40,576 bases of DNA, taken from the IMG/VR virus record IMGVR_UViG_3300012936_004817, positions 1-40,576 of that record. The stretch is one strand, 5' to 3'. The translations under genes and the position numbers were made by a program. Below are positions 24,228 to 32,186 of this stretch, piece after piece. The stretch comes from a virus. The notes below the pieces were generated by a model. That model was not told the origin of the DNA and made no database searches. It saw only the letters and a list, made by a program, of their open reading frames with translations. Numbering within the stretch: position 1 is the first letter of the stretch; every line of letters starts with the position of its first letter.

Positions 24228-25097
24228 TTATCCCCTATCACATATTTCTGGTTTATCTTTGAACTCACACCACTTACAAGACTTCTGAGTATTTGTTTTT
24301 GTATACTCTTTGTCCAATATTCTATCTCCATTTTCATCATAACAATCATCCATAAAAGATTCAAATCGTTTCCAAGTCTGATTCATACTTGGAGTTCCAT
24401 TTGCTGGATGGTGAAGTTGTACTCTTTTTTGTGGAAAGTCCACATTTTCATATAACATCCGTTTCAATATAAGAAACTCTACATCAATCCTATCAATTGG
24501 TATCTTCCAAGTCTCAGATAAAAACTTTTTATACAACAAAATTTGGTCTGATTTTATCTTGTCTTGTTTGACATATTTATTCCACCCTTTAGTGGATGTC
24601 TTTATATCAATAACTTTGAATCTACCATTTCGTGTATCTTTCATAACTAAATCTATGAACCCAACAAAGTTCATATTTGGTCTCAATTTCTTCTGTAGTG
24701 GAATTTCTACTCCAACCAACTCCCAATGTTTCTTTGAGAAATAATTAGCTCTTTTCTTTTTGAAGAAATCAAATATCAATACTCCGTGACTAAAGAATTC
24801 TTTCATATCATTTTCAGTACAAAATTCTTCTCCACCATTGTTTTTCATAATGTTCTCATAGTTAGTTTTCATTCTATGAAGTAACATTTTATCAAGTGGT
24901 AGTTGGTCTGCCTCTTTGATTGACTTTTTATACATTACATCAAGGTAAGTTTGTAATACCTCGTGTACACTCGTACCAAACATAGTGTGTATGGAATCTG
25001 AAAATGGAGCTAACTTATCAATGTACTTTAGTTTCCATTGATAAGGACAATTACTCCATACAGAATATTGTGAGTGACTTACTCTATTTACTGACAA
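24228..25097 (-). CDS. PD-(D/E)XK nuclease with Fe-S cluster, RecB/Cas4-like
   Basis: A 289-residue protein of the RecB/AddB/Cas4 nuclease family: SHSQYSVWSNCPYQWKLKYI (C17), GTSVHEVLQTYLD (H45), VGFIDLVM (D149), FKVIDIKTSTKGW (D164-x-K166), QILLYKKFL (Q185), and a C-terminal C274-x2-C277-x8-C286. C17 plus the three C-terminal cysteines form the usual 4Fe-4S site. It probably resects or processes DNA ends in recombination, replication or packaging. The start is a TTG at 25097, three bases after the upstream stop codon begins, with GGGG seven bases ahead. No helicase fused. Confidence 0.85.
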   Translation of the reverse strand: MSVNRVSHSQYSVWSNCPYQWKLKYIDKLAPFSDSIHTMFGTSVHEVLQTYLDVMYKKSIKEADQLPLDKMLLHRMKTNYENIMKNNGGEEFCTENDMKEFFSHGVLIFDFFKKKRANYFSKKHWELVGVEIPLQKKLRPNMNFVGFIDLVMKDTRNGRFKVIDIKTSTKGWNKYVKQDKIKSDQILLYKKFLSETWKIPIDRIDVEFLILKRMLYENVDFPQKRVQLHHPANGTPSMNQTWKRFESFMDDCYDENGDRILDKEYTKTNTQKSCKWCEFKDKPEICDRG

Positions 25098-25496
25098 TTA
25101 CTTACCCCACTTACCACGACCTACAATCGTCGCCATTATCCCATAATTAGACACATCCAAATATGCATCTTCTAATGGTTCATCTTTTACAGCAGATTCT
25201 CTATTGTTCATCAATAAAGTCTTTACTCTCTGTAACTTATCATTCATACGAAACCACAAACCTGTAAGTGATAGTTTCACTTCTTCTGGTGTCTTCAATG
25301 CTGTTCCAACTGAAATATTACCAGGACCATAATCGTGTTGTTTGTGTAAGAACAATTCATATTGTTCTCTTTGTAACTTTTTGAACTCAGCAGTCATTAC
25401 TGGCCACTCTTTTTCCATCAGTTCTATAACTTCATCAGTTGATACCCTATCAACATCAGTTGATACAACAGATGTTTCTGTTCTTTCTTTTATCAT
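25098..25496 (-). CDS. DUF1599/Nmad1-like, MazG-type helical protein
   Basis: A 132-residue helical protein. LFLHKQHDYGPGNISVGTAL, SLTGLWFRMNDKLQRVKTLL and EDAYLDVSNYGIMATIVGRG match the DUF1599 (nucleotide modification associated domain 1) pattern, a branch of all-alpha NTP pyrophosphatases. These have been proposed to act in making or policing modified nucleotides in phages. GAGAGG lies six bases before the ATG. It lies next to one of three methyltransferase-like genes, in keeping with that role. The exact substrate is unknown. Confidence 0.7.
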   Translation of the reverse strand: MIKERTETSVVSTDVDRVSTDEVIELMEKEWPVMTAEFKKLQREQYELFLHKQHDYGPGNISVGTALKTPEEVKLSLTGLWFRMNDKLQRVKTLLMNNRESAVKDEPLEDAYLDVSNYGIMATIVGRGKWGK

Positions 25497-25513
25497 TTAT
25501 AACCTCTCATTTA

Positions 25514-26593
25514 TCATTTTTTAAAAACAAATATGGGTTCATATTTATAACCCGCACCCATTACACTTGATAATGTCAATTGTAATGTGTCTTCTTGTGT
25601 AAAACCAAGTTCTTTTGATATACTAATAGTCTCCTTTTCTATAAAATCATACTTAGGAGTATTTGCAATATTTATCAACATATATTTATCTTTTTTTAGT
25701 CCATCATAACAATTTTGAATAGTCTTTCTCAAAAAACCATTTACCCATTCATTCTCTGTAGGGAATTTAATAAAACTTTGTGACTTTTCCAAGCTATATT
25801 TTTCAGTATCGAAATAAGGTGGGGAAGTGAAACATAAATCGAGTGATTCTTTTTCTGGTTTGAATTCCTCACTTCCTTGTTTATAAATATCAATTTTTTT
25901 CCCAAAATACGAAAAATCTTTTTTCATCTCCAACAGACCATCAAAAGTTCTCGTAGATGGTTCAGTACCAATGTAATGTTTGGTATTTGATGCAGATAAG
26001 AATCCTAATAATCTACCACCCCAACCACAACTCATATCCCAAACTACTTCACCACCAAACTTCTCGTATATTAGTTTTGCGGCAGTTGGTCTAAAGTTAC
26101 TAACTGATTGAGTTCCTGTATAAATTTTTAGTGATTGTCTAAGTCTATTCTCTGTAAACTTATTGTTTGGATGATTCTCCTCACCTTTGTAATGTTTTGC
26201 ACTCCAATTCCAACATTTACGAATAGTCTTTTTGAACTTCTCGTCATCATTGAATATTTCCATTGGTGATTGTTTGGCACTCCCACATCTTATTTCCCAA
26301 AAATGTGGGAAGTATGTCCAAGCCAATCTCAAACAATGCATTGTCTGTATGATTTGATTATCAATAAAAATAGTATTCACATCAAACTTTTGTAGTTTTT
26401 TTATGTGGTCGTGTTTCTCTTCCTCACGAATTTTATAATGTGGAAATCCGTGTCTCCGATAATAATCAAATATAACTTCGATACCGTGTTCGATATCGTG
26501 TTCTTTTATTGCATTTGTTATCTTGTGAAACTCCAAATCTCGTTCATCAATATCAACGAACTTACTTAGGACTTGGTAATCTACACTTGTCAT
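25514..26593 (-). CDS. SPPY methyltransferase-like protein (third paralogue)
   Basis: A 359-residue protein. The N-terminal 200 residues have no motif I know. Motif I is DMSCGWGGRLLGFLS in place of DPFxGxGT. Motif IV is CFTSPPYFDTEKYS, the (S)PPY catalytic motif of N4-cytosine/N6-adenine methyltransferases. It shares TSPPYF-x-x-x-x-YS, QSFIKF and the overall plan with the tandem pair at 28975-31397, but is more distant and lacks their C-terminal GGAG segment. The order of motif I before IV indicates the alpha/gamma class. It starts in the stop of the ClpP gene (ATGA). Target could be DNA, modified bases or RNA. Confidence 0.72.
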   Translation of the reverse strand: MTSVDYQVLSKFVDIDERDLEFHKITNAIKEHDIEHGIEVIFDYYRRHGFPHYKIREEEKHDHIKKLQKFDVNTIFIDNQIIQTMHCLRLAWTYFPHFWEIRCGSAKQSPMEIFNDDEKFKKTIRKCWNWSAKHYKGEENHPNNKFTENRLRQSLKIYTGTQSVSNFRPTAAKLIYEKFGGEVVWDMSCGWGGRLLGFLSASNTKHYIGTEPSTRTFDGLLEMKKDFSYFGKKIDIYKQGSEEFKPEKESLDLCFTSPPYFDTEKYSLEKSQSFIKFPTENEWVNGFLRKTIQNCYDGLKKDKYMLINIANTPKYDFIEKETISISKELGFTQEDTLQLTLSSVMGAGYKYEPIFVFKK

Positions 26594-27162
26594 TTTATAC
26601 TATCTACTATTCCGTATTCTATAGCCTGTTTGGAATCAATGTATGTGTCTTTTGTCATAACTCTATTCCAAAATGCCTTTGGTTTGTTGGTGTGTTGAAT
26701 AAACATCTCTATCATTTTCTTCCTAAGATTTTCAAGGTGTTTTGATGAACTCAACACATCACTTGTTTTTCCGTGTTCAAAAGAAGAACCCTCGTGTACC
26801 ATAATTGTCGTATTTTTAGTCATAGTTCTTTCACCCGTCCCACTTATTAGAATCAAACTTCCTGCACTCATACATGCACCAACTGCGTGTGTATTTACTT
26901 TCACAGGAAATGATTGTATAGTGTCTATCAACCCAAGTGCCGAATACAAATCACCACCATAAGATGTGATATGTAAAGTTATTGGGTCATCAGTAGGATT
27001 TACCCTCTGTATCGTGTGTAATTTTGCTCCGATATCATAAAGTGTCGATAACTCGAATTCTTGATTCAACCAAATTATTTTTTCTTTGGTATCTAATCCC
27101 CATTCGTGTTCATATAATGCTTTCTCATAATTAGTAAGTTCTGTCAATTTACCTTTCGCCAT
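26590..27162 (-). CDS. clpP: ClpP-like serine protease
   Basis: A 190-residue protein from the ATG at 27162, chosen because GAGGG lies seven to eight bases before it; an ATG at 27219 would add 19 residues but has no clear ribosome site. The fold is ClpP: ITSYGGDLYSALGLIDTI, GACMSAGSLIL with Ser99, IMVHEGSS with His123, and MTKDTYIDSKQAIEYGIVDS with Asp172. All three catalytic residues are in place and their spacing is nearly that of E. coli ClpP. It may act with a host ClpX/ClpA or mature phage proteins. It sits between the clamp-loader gene and a methyltransferase-like gene. Confidence 0.88.
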   Translation of the reverse strand: MAKGKLTELTNYEKALYEHEWGLDTKEKIIWLNQEFELSTLYDIGAKLHTIQRVNPTDDPITLHITSYGGDLYSALGLIDTIQSFPVKVNTHAVGACMSAGSLILISGTGERTMTKNTTIMVHEGSSFEHGKTSDVLSSSKHLENLRKKMIEMFIQHTNKPKAFWNRVMTKDTYIDSKQAIEYGIVDSIK

Positions 27163-27220
27163 TTTGTATCCCTCTATTGTAACTGGATTTAAATTTGGGT
27201 TATTAAACCGATTATACATT

Positions 27221-27775
27221 CTATGTAAGTCCGTATTTCCTACGAATTACATCTTCTTTTACTCCATACTTTCTCAAGATACCACCGAGTTCGGCCTTAC
27301 CTTGTTCAGAAGAGATGTAGTAGTCATAATACTGCACAGATTCTCTGAATGATAGTTTGAAGTGTTTTGATATTATCTCTAATACCTCGTTGGGTCTCAT
27401 ATCTTTTTCTCCCTTGATATATTTCAACCATTGTTTTTTTCTTGGTAATATACTTGTGTACAACTTATAAACATCTTTAGGTTCTAATGTCCAATACTTC
27501 TGAACATCATTTACAAAGTCCACCCATTCCATTTTCATTGAAAGGAATCGATGTACCATATAATTTGACCACGACTTTTTATCAACCTCTGTTAGATTTT
27601 CAAAATAGTTGTTTGGTTGTGTACAAATTGCAGTTATGTGGTCGAATAAAGATTTACCTTTTTGTTTGGTATCCTCAATACTATACTTTTGTTCCAACTC
27701 TTCTTCAGATGGAACAAGATTATCCACATAATCATTACCAAATAATTTTACTAAATTTTGTTCGTAATTACTCAT
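27221..27775 (-). CDS. 62: Clamp loader small subunit, gp62-like
   Basis: A 184-residue protein from the ATG at 27775 (earlier in-frame starts lie deep inside the zinc-ribbon gene). Markers of the gp62 family include WSNYMVHRFLSMKMEWVDFV, YKLYTSILPRKKQWLKYIKG and the C-terminal GGILRKYGVKEDVI. T4 gp62 is 187 residues. It would join four gp44-like ATPases to open the sliding clamp and load it at primer ends. Location beside gene 44 supports the call. It overlaps the zinc-ribbon gene by eight bases; the nearest ribosome site is AAGGA, 13 bases upstream. Confidence 0.82.
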   Translation of the reverse strand: MSNYEQNLVKLFGNDYVDNLVPSEEELEQKYSIEDTKQKGKSLFDHITAICTQPNNYFENLTEVDKKSWSNYMVHRFLSMKMEWVDFVNDVQKYWTLEPKDVYKLYTSILPRKKQWLKYIKGEKDMRPNEVLEIISKHFKLSFRESVQYYDYYISSEQGKAELGGILRKYGVKEDVIRRKYGLT

Positions 27776-28010
27776 CTTTTGGAATGAATCCTTTTGGTAC
27801 TTCACCACAATTACCACAAGAAAATACATTGATTGGTACTATGGCTTCTTCTCCTGTTGGTGATACAAGTGGTGATAATTTCTTCAGAAAGTATGTCTGA
27901 ATAAAATTATAATTACCACATTTCTCACACGAGATACTTTCAGCCTTACTCAAATCAACTTGTACTTGTTGTTGTTGCCCTGGCATTGGTTTCATCGGTC
28001 TCATTGTCAT
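27768..28010 (-). CDS. Zinc-ribbon protein between genes 44 and 62
   Basis: An 80-residue protein from the ATG at 28010, which overlaps the gene 44 stop (ATGA 28007-28010); AGGA lies eight bases upstream. The N-terminus is Met/Pro/Gln-rich (MTMRPMKPMPGQQQQVQVDL). Two knuckles, ISCEKCGNYN and FSCGNCGEVP, form a zinc ribbon. It is cotranscribed with the clamp loader genes, so a DNA-linked role is plausible; no known T4 counterpart sits at this position. Confidence 0.65.
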   Translation of the reverse strand: MTMRPMKPMPGQQQQVQVDLSKAESISCEKCGNYNFIQTYFLKKLSPLVSPTGEEAIVPINVFSCGNCGEVPKGFIPKDE

Positions 28011-28924
28011 TTTATATATCCTATAATCTTGGTTAGCATCGCCATACAATTTATCTCTTTATCTGGAACTTGTGAATCACGAAACTCATACTCGGCGATT
28101 GTTAGTATAACCTCGGCTTCTGAACCCTTTGCAAAATCATCTATTGTGTCATATAAGTATCTAAACAAATCCACAAAGTCGTTTATCTTTGAGTTTGCAA
28201 GAATCTTTCGTATATTATTGAAACAATCTTTTGGATTGTCATTTTTCAATGATTCCAAAATCTTTACTTTGTAATTATCATTATATTCTTCAGATACTAA
28301 TACGAGTTTACCATCCACTACTTGTCTTTGTATTGTATTTATAATTCTACGAATATCAGGATAGTTTGCATTTACTATGTCACCCATATCTTTTATTTCA
28401 AAATCGACATCCTCTTGTTTCAAAATGGTATTCAAGTGAAGAGCAACTTCTTTTTTAGATGGTGGTGATATGTTATAAGTCTGACAACGACTTACAATAG
28501 GTTGTAACATTCTCTCTAAATAATTACAAGTCAATATAAATCTACAATGTGAAGAAAATACTTCCATAAGATTACGAAGAGCGGCCTGAGCATTTGGTGT
28601 TATATAATCACACTCATCTAATATAACCACTTTCCATTTCTTGAATCCAATACTTGAGGCAAATGTCTTTATCTTTGTCCTAACAGTATCAACATTATTC
28701 TCATCGGATGCATTGATATATAAATAATCACAATCAATCTGATTGACGATTAGTTTTGCAAGAGTAGTCTTACCTGTACCAGCCTTCCCATATAGTAAAA
28801 GGTGTGGTATGTCATCATTTTTGATATATGAACCAACCTTCTTTACAAGGTGTTCGTTACCAACATATGTATCGAGTGTTTGTGGTCGATATTTCTCAAC
28901 CCACAAAAGAGTATCATTTTCCAT
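28007..28924 (-). CDS. 44: Clamp loader ATPase subunit, gp44-like
   Basis: A 305-residue AAA+ protein: WVEKYRPQTLDTYVGNEHLV, Walker A GKAGTGKT (46-53), Walker B VVILDECDY with D103-E104, sensor 1 RFILTCNYLER, and the SRC arginine finger S145-R146-C147. This is the replication factor C/gp44 family. Four copies with one gp62 load the clamp using ATP. AGGA lies six to seven bases before the ATG. A promoter with TTGACT and TATATT precedes it (28950-28978), so it heads its own transcript including the zinc-ribbon and gp62 genes. Confidence 0.93.
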   Translation of the reverse strand: MENDTLLWVEKYRPQTLDTYVGNEHLVKKVGSYIKNDDIPHLLLYGKAGTGKTTLAKLIVNQIDCDYLYINASDENNVDTVRTKIKTFASSIGFKKWKVVILDECDYITPNAQAALRNLMEVFSSHCRFILTCNYLERMLQPIVSRCQTYNISPPSKKEVALHLNTILKQEDVDFEIKDMGDIVNANYPDIRRIINTIQRQVVDGKLVLVSEEYNDNYKVKILESLKNDNPKDCFNNIRKILANSKINDFVDLFRYLYDTIDDFAKGSEAEVILTIAEYEFRDSQVPDKEINCMAMLTKIIGYIK

Positions 28925-28949
28925 TTATTTTCCTAATTTATCATATATG

Positions 28950-28978
28950 AATATACGAATAAAAGCAATACAAGTCAA
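28950..28978 (-). promoter_or_regulatory. Promoter before gene 44: TTGACT-N17-TATATT
   Basis: Minus-strand TTGACT (28973-28978), exactly 17 bases, TATATT (28950-28955). A transcript would start near 28943, leaving a leader that contains AGGA. The -35 box overlaps the stop of the upstream methyltransferase-like gene. The same GCTTG-N19-GTAnnTT layout occurs at 2076-2104 and 36735-36763, and with one extra base at 36100-36129. The TAnnTT box fits both sigma-70 and the Bacteroidota -7 element. Confidence 0.6.
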
Positions 28979-30186
28979 GCTTTTTTCCATATCCATATTG
29001 GTTCTCCGAATGCTATATTTTCGGTTTCCTTTGTTTTATCTTTCAAATCTTCACTAAAGTATTCACTTTTTGCATTACCAGCACCACCACTATTGAATCT
29101 CTTAGTCATCTCCATTCCTATACAACCATAGTATTCCAACCCTTGTGATTTTATAAAATCATTCATTGGATTACAAATGTCAAAATATGTTTTGTTTTTT
29201 GCATCATAAACATCTGCAATATTTATTGCCAGTATCCCATTCTTTTTCAATGTTGGAATTATCTTTTCTATTGTCTTATGTAAGAAGTTTTTATTCCAAC
29301 TATCAATGTCTTTATATCTGATGTAACTTTGTGTATCTTCATCGGAATACTTTTCAACATTGAAGTAAGGTGGTGATGTAAATATTGTATCGAAATAATT
29401 TTCATATTTTGAATAATCCACATCTTCCGCTGGTTCACAAATAAACTCTACTTCTTTTGGTTCTTCAAAAAATGTTTGGTTTTCTTTATAGAACTCAACT
29501 TGTTTTTTATAGTTTGGATGATTGAGTGTGTTTGGGTCAATCCCAACATATGATTTTGTTGTCTCTCCACAATAAAACCCAGCCAACCTATCACCCCAAC
29601 CAGCACTAAAGTCAAGTACATTACCACTTCTAAAGTAGTCATAAAATCCTTTCGCTATACTTGGTTTGAATTGTGATGCCACATACTTTCGTAATGTGGT
29701 GGCCATTCTAATACTCTGTAAATCTACTTTGGTCAATACCTTTTCAAGACTCCAAAATGCCCTAACAATTGTTTTTATCCCATCAATTGTTTGCCAAGTT
29801 TTCCATCCACTTGGTGTTCTCGTCCAATCAACTTTCCATCTTGTTTCTATGTGAAATGGATTTGATGCATTATTACCTTTATTATCTCGTTTGAAATATT
29901 TTGGTGATAATATGTATTTTGATTTTTGTTCATTTCTTGGAAACCAAAAATCTTCTACCAATATGTCTGGCCATTTCACACCCTTGAGTCTTTTCAAACT
30001 TCTCAAAGATTCTTCTTCAGTAATTTGTGGTATTGGACACGGATATGTATGTAAACATTTAGCCAATTCATCAACTACTTCATCTTTTTCATAAGTCTCC
30101 ATAATATACTTCCATTCCTTTTCATCTATGAAAAGATACGGTTTCATATCGTAAAACTTAGTAAAATAGTCTATAATTTTTTCCAT
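28975..30186 (-). CDS. SPPY methyltransferase-like protein (tandem paralogue 2)
   Basis: A 403-residue protein from the ATG at 30186 (TTG at 30192 also possible). Motif I is VLDFSAGWGDRLAGFY, and motif IV is FTSPPYFNVEKYSDEDTQS, followed by YIRYKDIDSWNKNFLHKTIE. The last 60 residues carry MEMTKRFNSGGAGNAKSE and EPIWIWKK. Nearly all of these are repeated in the gene directly upstream, which points to a duplication. The N-terminal 180 residues are a shared domain without a known name. It overlaps the upstream copy by 16 bases. The target is probably DNA, but the altered motif I leaves a different substrate possible. Confidence 0.72.
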   Translation of the reverse strand: MEKIIDYFTKFYDMKPYLFIDEKEWKYIMETYEKDEVVDELAKCLHTYPCPIPQITEEESLRSLKRLKGVKWPDILVEDFWFPRNEQKSKYILSPKYFKRDNKGNNASNPFHIETRWKVDWTRTPSGWKTWQTIDGIKTIVRAFWSLEKVLTKVDLQSIRMATTLRKYVASQFKPSIAKGFYDYFRSGNVLDFSAGWGDRLAGFYCGETTKSYVGIDPNTLNHPNYKKQVEFYKENQTFFEEPKEVEFICEPAEDVDYSKYENYFDTIFTSPPYFNVEKYSDEDTQSYIRYKDIDSWNKNFLHKTIEKIIPTLKKNGILAINIADVYDAKNKTYFDICNPMNDFIKSQGLEYYGCIGMEMTKRFNSGGAGNAKSEYFSEDLKDKTKETENIAFGEPIWIWKKA

Positions 30187-31397
30187 ACCCAAATAGGTTC
30201 ACAAAATGTTTTGTTCTTTGTCTCTTCCGCAAGTTTTAGTGATTCTTCACTATACTCTTCTGATTTTGCAGTTCCTGCACCACCACTATTAGGTCTCTTT
30301 GCCATCTCCATACCAATACAACCTTGATATTCTGAACCCTCTAATTCATTATTTATGAAATCATTCATTGGGTCACATATCTTATCCCAACCTCTATCAG
30401 TACTCCATTTTGAATTAGAATAGACATCAGAAATATTTACCAACAAATGTCCACCACTACTTATACGAGTCCACATCTTTTCAAGTGCCCTATGTAAGAA
30501 TGATTCATTCCAAGAATTTATATCCTTGTATCTTATCCAACTTTGAGTGTCATCATAACTATATCGTTCCACATTGAAATAAGGTGGTGATGTAAATACC
30601 AAATCAACAGGTTTTATCTGAGAGTAATCAAAATCTTCTGCAGGTGATTCAAAGAAATCTACTTCCTTAGTTGGTTCTAAAAAAGTACTTCTATGTTTTT
30701 CATAAAACTCAGCCTGTTCTCTGTAGATTGGATGATTTTCTTTTCTTGGGTCTATACCATAATACCTACTTGAATTAGAGGCATAAAACCCAGCCAATCT
30801 ATCACCCCAACCTGCAGAAAAATCTAAAATACTATCAGCCTCAAAGTAATCATATATTGCTTTTGCGACCGATGGTTTGAATTGACTACAAATGTATTTT
30901 CTGAGTCCTATCATCAACCTTAGATGTTTTTTATCAATCTTAGGTAACTTCAAAGAGTATGCCGCACCCATTAGACTCGTCATAAACTTCTCAGTTTCCC
31001 AAGTCCGTTGTGGTCCAGGTGAAACTGAACCATCTACAGACCATCTATTTTTCTGTTGAAAGTAGTTTGATGATTTATTACCAACATTATATCGTTTGAA
31101 ATAAATCTGTTTACCTTTATAATCAATTCCCCATCTATATCCATCTTCACTTCTGGCAAACCACTCATCTTCTACAATCAAATCATTCCACCAAATACCT
31201 TTCAACTTTTTATAGTCTTTTAGACACACCTCTTCAGATATTTCCGCATAAGGTATCGGATAAGTCATTGCAACTTTGGCAAGACTTTCTTTTACATCAT
31301 CCTTTTCAAAGGTTTCTTTTATGTAAGTCCACTCTTCTTCGGATATGTCTAAGTATCCATCTTGGTTGTAAAATTTGTCAAAGTATTTTAGATACAT
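30171..31397 (-). CDS. SPPY methyltransferase-like protein (tandem paralogue 1)
   Basis: A 408-residue protein parallel to its downstream neighbour over its full length: EEEWTYIKETFEKDDVKESL, SQFKPSVAKAIYDYF, ILDFSAGWGDRLAGFY (motif I), FTSPPYFNVERYSYDDTQSW (motif IV), and GCIGMEMAKRPNSGGAGTAK. The two differ most in residues 80-150, where target recognition may lie. It starts directly after the gp45 stop codon (TAA then ATG), so it is expressed with the clamp gene. Two intact copies suggest different targets or a heterodimer. Confidence 0.72.
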   Translation of the reverse strand: MYLKYFDKFYNQDGYLDISEEEWTYIKETFEKDDVKESLAKVAMTYPIPYAEISEEVCLKDYKKLKGIWWNDLIVEDEWFARSEDGYRWGIDYKGKQIYFKRYNVGNKSSNYFQQKNRWSVDGSVSPGPQRTWETEKFMTSLMGAAYSLKLPKIDKKHLRLMIGLRKYICSQFKPSVAKAIYDYFEADSILDFSAGWGDRLAGFYASNSSRYYGIDPRKENHPIYREQAEFYEKHRSTFLEPTKEVDFFESPAEDFDYSQIKPVDLVFTSPPYFNVERYSYDDTQSWIRYKDINSWNESFLHRALEKMWTRISSGGHLLVNISDVYSNSKWSTDRGWDKICDPMNDFINNELEGSEYQGCIGMEMAKRPNSGGAGTAKSEEYSEESLKLAEETKNKTFCEPIWVWKKL

Positions 31398-32123
31398 TTA
31401 TCTCTTATTCGCAGATGCAACAAGGAAATACTCAGAGACATACTTATCAACTTGGAATTTGATATGTGCAAGTCCATCTTTTGAAACTCTCAATCTTGCA
31501 TTACCACACTCTTTGTTTGCAACCAATACATCTTTGAATAGATTTGCATTGAATGAGATATTGTCTAACTTGTCAAACTCAGTTACATTTACTGGTAGTT
31601 CAACTCTATTAGAGTTTATTTCACTCCAACCAATAACAACTTTTGCACCACTATCACTTTCATCTGTCAATATAGTGAATGTTTCTGTATCTGGTAATGC
31701 AGATTTACCATTGATAAATTTATTGATAAAATTAGAATCAATGTCAAGTGTCAATGTAAAATCAGGAACATTCTTCAAGTCTGGTGGTCTGTTTATTACT
31801 GATAAATCAGATAACATATAGTTTACAGAAGAAGTATCATCTTTCACTTTTAGTGAAATACATTTATCTTCTGACCTTAGTATATCAAGATTGATATCAT
31901 TACCAACTACACCAAGTAATGATGATAATTGGTTTGTATTATATACTCCCATTTCAAAATCTTCAACATCAAACTCATCCAAACTAACATTTCCAAGTAA
32001 TGATTTATCACCTGAAATGAATCGTGTTGATAGAGTACTATCGTTGTTTCTCCAAATGGCAGTATTTATGTTACCACTCAAATGGTATTTTGAAATGAAA
32101 CGAGTCAATACATCTTTATTCAT
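31398..32123 (-). CDS. 45: DNA polymerase sliding clamp, gp45-like
   Basis: A 241-residue protein. The two-domain clamp fold shows in SLDEFDVEDFEMGVYNTNQL, LGVVGNDINLDIL, and the C-terminal ISFNANLFKDVLVANKECG and VSKDGLAHIKFQ, ending YFLVASANKR. T4 gp45 is 228 residues. It forms a trimeric ring that tethers the polymerase and, in T4, activates late transcription. AGGAG lies ten bases before the ATG. A TATAAATA octamer lies 31 bases before the start. It follows the polymerase gene after 63 bases. Confidence 0.9.
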   Translation of the reverse strand: MNKDVLTRFISKYHLSGNINTAIWRNNDSTLSTRFISGDKSLLGNVSLDEFDVEDFEMGVYNTNQLSSLLGVVGNDINLDILRSEDKCISLKVKDDTSSVNYMLSDLSVINRPPDLKNVPDFTLTLDIDSNFINKFINGKSALPDTETFTILTDESDSGAKVVIGWSEINSNRVELPVNVTEFDKLDNISFNANLFKDVLVANKECGNARLRVSKDGLAHIKFQVDKYVSEYFLVASANKR

Positions 32124-32153
32124 AACCGTTTTTCTCCTATTATAGTTTTAGTA

Positions 32154-32161
32154 TATTTATA
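32154..32161 (-). promoter_or_regulatory. T4 late-type octamer TATAAATA before gene 45
   Basis: On the minus strand TATAAATA lies 31 bases before the clamp start codon, in the 63-base gap between genes 43 and 45. This is the exact T4 late-promoter octamer in the right orientation. Transcription would start about 32147 and the leader carries AGGAG. The gap is so AT-rich that chance is possible, and clamp genes are not normally late-only. Confidence 0.4.
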
Positions 32162-32186
32162 TATATTGTTTATTATTCTCAAACAA

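Noticed and set aside
28950-28980. T4 middle (MotA) promoter reading of the GCTT motifs
   Set aside because: GCTT would need to be about 12-13 bases from the -10 box; here it is about 21, while TTGAC at 17 bases fits a standard -35 box.
29448-29642. 64-codon minus-strand frame with a hydrophobic start inside a methyltransferase-like gene
   Set aside because: Lies in another frame of a gene supported by conserved motifs and a paralogue; the membrane-like look arises from frame shift.
31375-31821. 148-codon open frame on the plus strand over the clamp gene
   Set aside because: It lies opposite gene 45 and the start of the methyltransferase-like gene, has no family resemblance or ribosome site, and all other genes run on the minus strand.
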